From the NCBI RefSeq assembly GCF_007558865.1, contig NZ_VLPK01000001.1:1736001-1800000 (forward strand): a DNA stretch of 64,000 nucleotides, written 5' to 3'. This document shows positions 58,662 through 64,000 of this stretch, piece after piece. The translations under genes and the position numbers were made by a program. The first letter of the stretch is position 1. Each line of letters opens with the position of its first letter. The DNA comes from Mucilaginibacter corticis (GTDB lineage Bacteria; Bacteroidota; Bacteroidia; Sphingobacteriales; Sphingobacteriaceae). The notes beneath the pieces are model-generated. The model worked only from the letters and a program-made list of their open reading frames with translations, had not been told where the DNA came from and searched no databases.

Positions 58662-59288
58662 TTAATATTTTTGTAAAAGGGCGGATAGCTCGGCTGTGTT
58701 TTTAAAGGTAAAGCCCAGCTTTTTGATGATGTTTTTACGATGGGTCTTAATGGTATGGATACTCAGAAAAAGTCTTTCGGCAATATCTTTATTGGTTAAA
58801 CCGTCAGCTATCAGGCGAATAAGTTCACTCTCACGCGATGATAATTGGGGCAGGGTATCATCTTTTTCGGCAATCAGTTTATTGCCGAAAAGTGTTTCAA
58901 AAGTGTTTTTGCAGAAAAATTGTTCACCTTTGGCTGTCGAGTAAATGGCACGCACCAATTCTTCGCGGCTGCATTCTTTAAAGACATAGTTTTTAATACC
59001 AAGATCGATCAATTGCAATACTTCAGTGCGATCATGCCGGTTTGATAAAATTAAGATCCGAGTAGCCGGGTATTTTGCCTGTATGGCTTTAACATGATCA
59101 ACAGTAAATTTTTGATTATAGTTAGGATCAAATATAATAACACGGGGTTGATGTTTATTGATCAACTCATCCAGCTCGATAAAATGCATTGCATTGCCCG
59201 CAATATTCATATCTAAAATATCGGCCAGCATAGCTTTTATACCCTCGCGGGTCAAGATCTGATTATCGGCAAGTAAAATATCAATCAA
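58662..59288 (-). CDS. NarL/LuxR-type response regulator
   Basis: 208-residue response regulator: receiver domain (residues 1-120) with acidic Asp8, phosphoacceptor Asp54 (IIFDPNY) and Lys at FKE, then a LuxR-type HTH (about 145-205, LSSRESELIRLIADGLTNKDIAERLFLSIHTIKTHRKNI). The usual DD pair is Asp-Asn (ADNQ). The start is TTG 59288. No histidine kinase is adjacent, so it is an orphan. It lies 95 bases upstream of the metal-uptake-type operon in the same direction and is a candidate regulator of it. Confidence 0.93.
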   Translation of the reverse strand: MIDILLADNQILTREGIKAMLADILDMNIAGNAMHFIELDELINKHQPRVIIFDPNYNQKFTVDHVKAIQAKYPATRILILSNRHDRTEVLQLIDLGIKNYVFKECSREELVRAIYSTAKGEQFFCKNTFETLFGNKLIAEKDDTLPQLSSRESELIRLIADGLTNKDIAERLFLSIHTIKTHRKNIIKKLGFTFKNTAELSALLQKY

Positions 59289-59320
59289 TGTTATTTAGTC
59301 TAATTCTAATTAATGATACG

Positions 59321-59350
59321 CAAAAGTAATAAACGTAGTTGCCTGGCAAA
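59321..59350 (-). promoter_or_regulatory. Promoter of the response regulator gene
   Basis: Minus strand: TTTG (59347-59350), an 18-base spacer, TACTTTTG (59321-59328), about 32 bases before TTG 59288. Confidence 0.6.
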
Positions 59351-59471
59351 GAAAATAAACCTTTAAATGATACTTTTGCCGAAATATTAGAAATGTTTGA
59401 CCGTAGGCTAAAAAATGATTATGTTAGTAACAAAATCGGGGTCATCTTCGTAAAACGCAAAAAAAAGCAAA

Positions 59472-59663
59472 ATGAGTGCATTTGTCTTAATCATAGAAAT
59501 TTTATTTAGCATAGCTGTATTCCTGCTTATTATAGTAATGATACTGGCCGGATTAAAATCGTTGAAGAAAGACTATTTTCCCGACTGGAAATTCCTTGAT
59601 TATTTTAGCGTAGGATACGTTGAATACCTTTACGCTAAATTCTTTAAAAAGGATAGTAAATAA
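59472..59663 (+). CDS. Small single-helix membrane protein
   Basis: 63-residue protein with one N-terminal membrane helix (FVLIIEILFSIAVFLLIIVMILAGL) and a basic, aromatic cytoplasmic tail (KKDYFPDWKFLDYFSVGYVE). No family recognised. AAAAAAAAGCAAA precedes the ATG. TACTTTTG at 59371-59378 could be its -7 element, although about 90 bases upstream. Not linked to the neighbouring genes by function. Confidence 0.5.
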   Translation: MSAFVLIIEILFSIAVFLLIIVMILAGLKSLKKDYFPDWKFLDYFSVGYVEYLYAKFFKKDSK

Positions 59664-59854
59664 TCCCTACCCTCTTCCTTGTAATTCTCTATTTCTCAAT
59701 TTTGGATGTAATATGCGTCAAAAAAATGCAGGTATTACACGGTTTTCGTCAATAAAATTTAATAAAAGCAGACAAAATAGCAGGTAAATTATCCCCTCCG
59801 ACCATTTTATCAAAAGGGCTCATATTTTGATGGATCACCTTTGAAAGGATATTT

Positions 59855-60778
59855 ATGGATCTCTATTCGGAGACTATTATTAGCGCGGTTGAGAAAGTCG
59901 AGACCGCGGTTGTTAAAATTGAAATATTTAAAAAACAGGGAGAGAAAGAAGTTCCCGCCGGCACAGGTTCGGGATTTATGTTCTCGTCTGACGGTTACCT
60001 GTTCACCAACAGTCATGTAGTGCATGGGGCGGCCGGCATAAAAGTAAAGATGCATGACGGCGTTACCCACAGGGCAACGTTTATCGGCGAGGATCGCGAA
60101 ACCGACCTGGCCATACTTAAAATCTCGGGCGCAAGCTTTATCCCGGTTAAATTTGGCGACGGCGATCATTTACGCATAGGGCAACTGGTTATTGCCATTG
60201 GTAATCCCCTGGGCTTTCAGCATACCGTTACTGCCGGTGTGGTAAGCGCGCTGGGCCGCACACTTGAAGGACAAAACGGCCGGATGATGGATAACATGAT
60301 CCAGACAGATGCAGCTTTAAACCCGGGTAATTCGGGCGGTCCATTGATCAATGCCGATGGGGAAGTGGTGGGGGTAAATACCGCTACCATTAATGGCGCG
60401 CAGGGCCTTTGTTTTGCCATCAACATCAATACGGCAAAAGATATTGCCAGTCAGTTGATTCGTTTTGGCAAAGTTAAACGGGCTTACCTGGGCGTGGTTT
60501 TACAGCAGATTGACCTGGTGCCAAAACTGAGAACGATACACGAGATTCATAACACAAAGGCGCTATTCATATCTAAGGTAGCTGCAAAAAGCCCTGCCGA
60601 AAAAGCGGGGATCCTGGATGGTGATATTATCTACTCGTTTAATAATCAGATTATAGAAACGTCCGACCATTTATTTAAGCAGCTTTCGGAAGATAAGATA
60701 GGTCAGTTTCAATATATCGGCATTTTAAGGGATAGCCACAAAAAAGAATTCAGGATCACCCCGGCGCAGAAGAATTGA
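59855..60778 (+). CDS. HtrA/DegP-like serine protease lacking a signal peptide
   Basis: 307-residue trypsin-like protease with PDZ domain. The catalytic triad is intact: His54 (TNSHVVHG), Asp84 (RETDLAIL) and Ser160 (LNPGNSGGPL). The PDZ domain covers about residues 210-300 (AYLGVVLQQIDL, KAGILDGDIIYSFNNQII). The protein starts directly with MDLYSETIISAVEKVETAVV, so there is no signal peptide or membrane anchor, unlike periplasmic DegP/DegS. It probably works in the cytoplasm, or relies on unconventional export. Monocistronic. Confidence 0.9.
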   Translation: MDLYSETIISAVEKVETAVVKIEIFKKQGEKEVPAGTGSGFMFSSDGYLFTNSHVVHGAAGIKVKMHDGVTHRATFIGEDRETDLAILKISGASFIPVKFGDGDHLRIGQLVIAIGNPLGFQHTVTAGVVSALGRTLEGQNGRMMDNMIQTDAALNPGNSGGPLINADGEVVGVNTATINGAQGLCFAININTAKDIASQLIRFGKVKRAYLGVVLQQIDLVPKLRTIHEIHNTKALFISKVAAKSPAEKAGILDGDIIYSFNNQIIETSDHLFKQLSEDKIGQFQYIGILRDSHKKEFRITPAQKN

Positions 60779-61113
60779 TGGTGATTACTTAGCCCATAGT
60801 CAGGCCCGGCGGTTGCACTTTATAAACCTTTTTCAATTACTTTTATGGTTTAAATCAGACCGGTTTGAACGAAGAGATCAGAAATAAAGAATTGCTTTTA
60901 GCGCACATGAGTTCGGCCTTTGCCTTAACGGCCGGGAGATAGAAGAACTGATATTGCTGTTTGCCGAACGGATGTATAAGTTTTATAAATAGCGTAAGTT
61001 CAGGATAAGTGTATTCTTAAAATAATAGTAAGGGAATGTTCAATTTCCCAAAACCATCCACCATACCGCCTGTAGTATTATAAGGTAAATTATATAACCT
61101 TAATTAAAATATT
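60779..61113. other. Gap with a possible gene remnant
   Basis: No intact gene. From about 60883 to 60991 a frame without a start codon reads EFGLCLNGREIEELILLF then AERMYKFYK before a stop, which looks like the tail of a small coding sequence whose 5' part is lost. AT-rich promoter-like sequence (TAAGGTAAATTATATAACC) precedes the PfpI gene. Confidence 0.35.
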
Positions 61114-61668
61114 ATGGCAACGCTAAGCAATAAAAAAGTAGCCATCCTTACCGAAGAAGGATTTGAGCAGGTGGAGTTAACAAGCCCGGTTGAGGCTTTA
61201 AAATATGCTGGTGCTACGGTACATGTCATATCGCCCCAAGGCGGTAAAATAAAGGCATGGGATAAAACTGACTGGGGCATTACCGTAGATGTAGACAAAG
61301 AACTAAGCGAAGTAAGCCCCGACGATTACGACGCGCTGGTATTACCCGGCGGTGTACTTAACCCCGATAAATTAAGGCAGAATAAAGACGCGGTAGCTTT
61401 TGTGTCGGCTTTTTTAGATGAGGGTAAACCGCTGGCTGCCATTTGCCACGGCCCGCAAATGCTGATAGAAACCGGTATGATCAAAGGCCGCAAACTTACC
61501 TCATACCCATCGCTGCAAACCGACCTTAAAAACGCGGGTGCCCATTGGGTTGACGAAGAGGTGGTGGTTGACAATGGCCTGATAACCAGCCGCCGCCCTG
61601 CCGATCTGCCTGCATTCAATAAAAAGGTGATCGAGGAAATTACAGAAGGAGTGCATCACGAGGTGTAG
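61114..61668 (+). CDS. DJ-1/PfpI-family glutamine-amidotransferase-like protein
   Basis: 184-residue cytoplasmic protein of the PfpI/YhbO group. KVAILTEEGFEQVELTSPVE at the N-terminus, the nucleophile elbow AAICHGPQMLIE (Cys with following His) and the C-terminal LITSRRPADLPAFNKKVIEE are diagnostic. Members act as stress-induced glyoxalase/deglycase-like enzymes or proteases; the precise activity is disputed. Normal length. Confidence 0.93.
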   Translation: MATLSNKKVAILTEEGFEQVELTSPVEALKYAGATVHVISPQGGKIKAWDKTDWGITVDVDKELSEVSPDDYDALVLPGGVLNPDKLRQNKDAVAFVSAFLDEGKPLAAICHGPQMLIETGMIKGRKLTSYPSLQTDLKNAGAHWVDEEVVVDNGLITSRRPADLPAFNKKVIEEITEGVHHEV

Positions 61669-61692
61669 GCCGGTCGTTACTCTGAGTTGGGG

Positions 61693-61763
61693 TGTCATCC
61701 TGAGCTCGTCGAAGGATAGCGGGTAATGGCCTTACGCACGTGCTTCGACGGGCTCAGCATGAC
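61693..61763. repeat. REP-like palindrome (TGTCATCCTGAGCTCGTCGAAGG family)
   Basis: TGTCATCCTGAGCTCGTCGA then AGGA on the left; TGCTTCGACGGGCTCAGCAT then GACA on the right. A widespread repeat type. It runs up to the promoter region of the desaturase gene. Confidence 0.8.
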
Positions 61764-61801
61764 AACGCTTTTTTTACAGAAATGACGTTGGGCATAATCA
61801 T

Positions 61802-61809
61802 TACCTTTG
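61802..61809 (+). promoter_or_regulatory. -7 element of the desaturase gene
   Basis: TACCTTTG with five bases (CCCTT) to ATG 61815, predicting a leaderless or almost leaderless mRNA and excluding the upstream in-frame start at 61740 inside the REP element. Confidence 0.6.
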
Positions 61810-61814
61810 CCCTT

Positions 61815-63290
61815 ATGCCTTCAAAAAAAGCCATTGTAATAGGTGCGGGGATAGCCGGGATAGCGGCAGCCATCCGGTTGGCTGTTAAGGGTTATGCTGT
61901 ATCAGTTTTTGAGGCTAACGTCACGCCCGGTGGTAAACTGGCCGAAATAAAAAAAGATGGCTTTAGGTTTGATGCCGGGCCGAGTTTGTTAACGCTGCCT
62001 GGGTATATTGACGAGTTATTTGCACTGGCCGGAAAAGATCCTTCACAGTATTTTAAATACCAAGAATTGGATATCATTTGTAAGTATTTTTACGAGGATG
62101 GCACCCGCTTAACCGCTTATGCCGACGAGGCAAAGTTTATAAAAGAAATAACTACCATCACCGACGAACCTGCCGCATCGCTGAAAAAGCAACGCGCAAA
62201 CAGCAGCAAGATCTATGAATTAACTAACCCTGTTTTTTTAGAACGGGGCTTTAGCGGGCTGAATAGTTTATTTAATAAAGAAGCGTTAAAAGCCCTGGTA
62301 AACCTGCCCAAGTTGGATACAGCGCGCACCATGCACCGGGCAAATCAAAGTTTTTTTAAAGATAAGCGGCTGGTGCAGTTTTATGACAGGTATGCCACCT
62401 ACAATGGTTCAAACCCCTATACCGCGCCGGCTACGCTAAACGTGGTTCCGCACCTGGAACAGCAACTTGGTGCCTATTTCCCCCAAGGGGGCATGTACAG
62501 CATTATTAACACACTTGTAAAGCTGGCGGAAGAATTGGGGGTAAAATTTCATTATCAGTCGCCGGTTGACGAGATCGTTTTAAATAATAAAGTTATACTG
62601 GGGGTAAAGGTTAAAGGCGAGTTGATTAATGCCGATATCGTAGTATCAAACATGGATATCTGGTTCACCTATAAAAAGCTGTTAAAAGATCATCCAAAGC
62701 TTCATCCGCAAAAAACATTACAACAAGAGCGCAGCAGTTCGGCATTGGTGTTTTACTGGGGGATAAATACAACGTTCAATGAGCTCGATCTGCATAACAT
62801 TTTCTTTAGTGCCCATTATAAAGCCGAGTTTGACCACATCTGGAAAGAAAAAGATATTTACCACGACCCGACCGTTTATCTCAATATTAGTTCAAAACTA
62901 AATCCTGACGACGCGCCGCGCGGCTGCGAGAACTGGTTCGTCATGATCAACGTACCCGCCAATACCGGGCAGAATTGGGACGGCCTGACAACCCAAGCCC
63001 GAAAAAATATCCTGGCTAAATTATCCCGATTATTGAACCGGGATGTAACTCCGCTCATCATCAGCGAAAGCATATTAGATCCCCGCGGTATTGAAAGCAA
63101 AACCTCATCTTACCAGGGATCGATCTACGGTACCAGTTCAAATAGTAAGTACGCCGCGTTTATGCGTCACGCCAATAAATCGGGCCAGGTAAAAGGCCTT
63201 TATTTTTGCGGCGGCAGTGTGCACCCGGGGGGCGGTATTCCGCTTTGCCTGCTGTCGGCAAAGATCGTAAGCCAGTCGGTTGGCCGGTAA
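61815..63290 (+). CDS. crtD: FAD-dependent carotenoid desaturase (CrtD/CrtI-like)
   Basis: 491-residue flavoprotein of the phytoene-desaturase family. FAD-binding KKAIVIGAGIAGIAAAIRLA and GGKLAEIKKDGFRFDAGPSL open the protein; YATYNGSNPYTAPATLNVVP, the PQGGMYSIINTL block and a C-terminal GLYFCGGSVHPGGGIPLCLL complete it. Similarity by eye is closest to CrtD-type 3,4-desaturases acting on hydroxylated carotenoids, but other desaturase or oxidase roles are possible. No other carotenoid genes are in the window. Confidence 0.85.
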   Translation: MPSKKAIVIGAGIAGIAAAIRLAVKGYAVSVFEANVTPGGKLAEIKKDGFRFDAGPSLLTLPGYIDELFALAGKDPSQYFKYQELDIICKYFYEDGTRLTAYADEAKFIKEITTITDEPAASLKKQRANSSKIYELTNPVFLERGFSGLNSLFNKEALKALVNLPKLDTARTMHRANQSFFKDKRLVQFYDRYATYNGSNPYTAPATLNVVPHLEQQLGAYFPQGGMYSIINTLVKLAEELGVKFHYQSPVDEIVLNNKVILGVKVKGELINADIVVSNMDIWFTYKKLLKDHPKLHPQKTLQQERSSSALVFYWGINTTFNELDLHNIFFSAHYKAEFDHIWKEKDIYHDPTVYLNISSKLNPDDAPRGCENWFVMINVPANTGQNWDGLTTQARKNILAKLSRLLNRDVTPLIISESILDPRGIESKTSSYQGSIYGTSSNSKYAAFMRHANKSGQVKGLYFCGGSVHPGGGIPLCLLSAKIVSQSVGR

Positions 63291-63371
63291 AAAAAATTAC
63301 AATCTTAATCTTATTAAACTAAAAACTGTAGGCTAAAAACATTCGTAAATACATGAAAATGTGTTAAAACC

Positions 63372-63599
63372 ATGTACAACAAGAGTGCCATAGCAGCTAA
63401 CATCAGAAGGGTAAGAATGCATAAAAACTACTCGCAGGAATATCTGGGTTTAAGGCTTCATATATCGCAAAACGCGTACAGTAAAATTGAAATAGGACAA
63501 TCAAACATTACCCTGCAACGCATCTTTGAAATTGCCGAAGTATTTGAGGTTGATGTTTGCGAACTGATTGACGTACAAAGGCCGTTTGTCGTTCGGTAA
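63372..63599 (+). CDS. Small XRE-family transcriptional regulator
   Basis: 75-residue protein consisting of one Cro/C1-type HTH (residues 8-66): IAANIRRVRMHKNYSQEYLG, then HISQNAYSKIEIGQSNITLQ, then RIFEIAEVFEVDVCELID. No effector domain. It stands between the desaturase gene and a convergent LRR-like gene, with no toxin partner visible. Target unknown. Confidence 0.88.
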   Translation: MYNKSAIAANIRRVRMHKNYSQEYLGLRLHISQNAYSKIEIGQSNITLQRIFEIAEVFEVDVCELIDVQRPFVVR

Positions 63600-63681
63600 T
63601 TCTCAGTATGCTTTTATAGCAGCACACCCCACCCGGTAGAAGTGTGTGCCTCCAAAACGTAAATTCGACAAAATTATTTAC

Positions 63682-64000
63682 TTACTTAACGTTGTATGCC
63701 TGGCCATTAATATACAAGCTTGTATTCGGGAACATTTTTACAATTCGGTCTATTTCGGGCTGTTGTGTTGTTCCGTTAAGCGTAAGGTCATCTATTTTAA
63801 TTTGTCCTAATTCATCAGGTATCCTGATATTGCCAAAAAAATTGATGACCAACTTCTTTATCGGGCCTATCATCCATGTTTCAGGCGGTACATTATCTAC
63901 CTTTAAGTTTACAACCCCATTATTGTTTAATGTGGTTAACTTGTCTATTAATGCCTGCCTGAAAGGGTCTTTTTTACGGATCATCCAACCGATACGTGGT
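63682..64000 (-). CDS. Leucine-rich-repeat-like protein, C-terminal part (5' end outside window)
   Basis: The frame is open to the window edge (residues PRIGW precede the first internal Met at 63984). The visible 105 residues contain LRR-like strands spaced about 24 residues apart: VVNLKVDNVPPETWMIGPIK, LVINFFGNIRIPDEL and IKIDDLTLNGTTQQPEID, ending TSLYINGQAYNVK. The full protein and its localisation cannot be judged. Confidence 0.65.
   Translation of the reverse strand, partial: PRIGWMIRKKDPFRQALIDKLTTLNNNGVVNLKVDNVPPETWMIGPIKKLVINFFGNIRIPDELGQIKIDDLTLNGTTQQPEIDRIVKMFPNTSLYINGQAYNVK

Noticed and set aside
59393-59509. 38-codon frame starting MFDRRLKNDYV before the small membrane protein
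   Set aside because: It overlaps the membrane protein gene out of frame, has low complexity at its end and no homology signal.
62478-62492. CCCCCAAGGGGG in the desaturase gene as another C/G-rich repeat
   Set aside because: It encodes the conserved PQGGM motif of the enzyme and lacks the rest of the repeat sequence.
1-64000. tRNA and rRNA genes
   Set aside because: I looked in the gaps for cloverleaf arms and conserved rRNA segments and found none; a covariance search would be needed to exclude them fully.

Overview
The window looks like a chromosomal segment from a member of Bacteroidetes, most likely Sphingobacteriaceae close to Mucilaginibacter or Pedobacter. The reasons are TonB receptors with N-terminal carboxypeptidase-like domains, a type B T9SS sorting domain, BshC, families typical of the phylum (DUF4293, DUF3098, DUF4295, DUF5683, DUF4856), few Shine-Dalgarno sequences, and -7 elements of the form TAnnTTTG, several preceded by TTG about 20 bases upstream. 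The assignment rests on gene content, not on an rRNA gene. No rRNA, tRNA, IS transposase, prophage or CRISPR array was seen.

Layout. 1-4.1 kb: two TIGR03790 paralogues in tandem (the first cut by the window edge), a GH29 alpha-L-fucosidase and a small secreted protein. 4.2-9.3 kb: DEAD-box helicase, a ParE-type toxin-antitoxin pair, lspA with a DUF4293 gene, a YciE-like protein and truA. 9.3-14 kb: ABC exporter, ftsX, DUF3098, uppP. 14-19 kb: an ECF42-type sigma factor with its DGPF partner, then a TetR-controlled efflux pump with an SDR enzyme and three visible operators. 19-26 kb: truB, ribF, DUF2157, LysE, a lone C-lobe of a BtuF-like protein, a TonB receptor and an FMN reductase. 26.5-31 kb: parA-parB-DUF5683-dapB-lepB. 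31-38.5 kb, minus strand: Ldh_2 dehydrogenase, IPT lipoprotein, bshC, rimO, GxxExxY nuclease-like gene, ftsY, DUF4295, L33, L28. 38.6-44 kb: acs, surE, lpxB, acyltransferase. 44-46.3 kb: three tiny genes and an MFS transporter. 46.9-52.3 kb: one giant Ig-repeat T9SS cargo protein. 52.5-59.3 kb: a response regulator and a four-gene operon, DUF4856, imelysin-like, HTTM and TonB receptor, probably for metal (iron) uptake. 59.5-64 kb: cytoplasmic HtrA-like protease, PfpI, a CrtD-like desaturase, XRE regulator and an LRR-like fragment.

The most unusual content lies between and around genes. (1) A RecB-like nuclease gene of the GxxExxY family sits between 35-bp inverted repeats, wedged between ftsY and rimO, and one repeat supplies the start of rimO. 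(2) Many intergenic gaps hold imperfect palindromes built from short tandem words that differ from locus to locus; the nuclease's flanking repeats have the same architecture. (3) A C/G-rich palindrome (CCCCCT..AGGGGG) has entered or extended the reading frames of truA, the ABC exporter and the Ldh_2 dehydrogenase. (4) Two distant copies of a stem-loop RNA candidate share loop and upstream sequence while the stem bases covary. (5) A 42-bp tandem array follows lpxB. (6) Several genes start within a few bases of a -7 element, suggesting leaderless transcripts.
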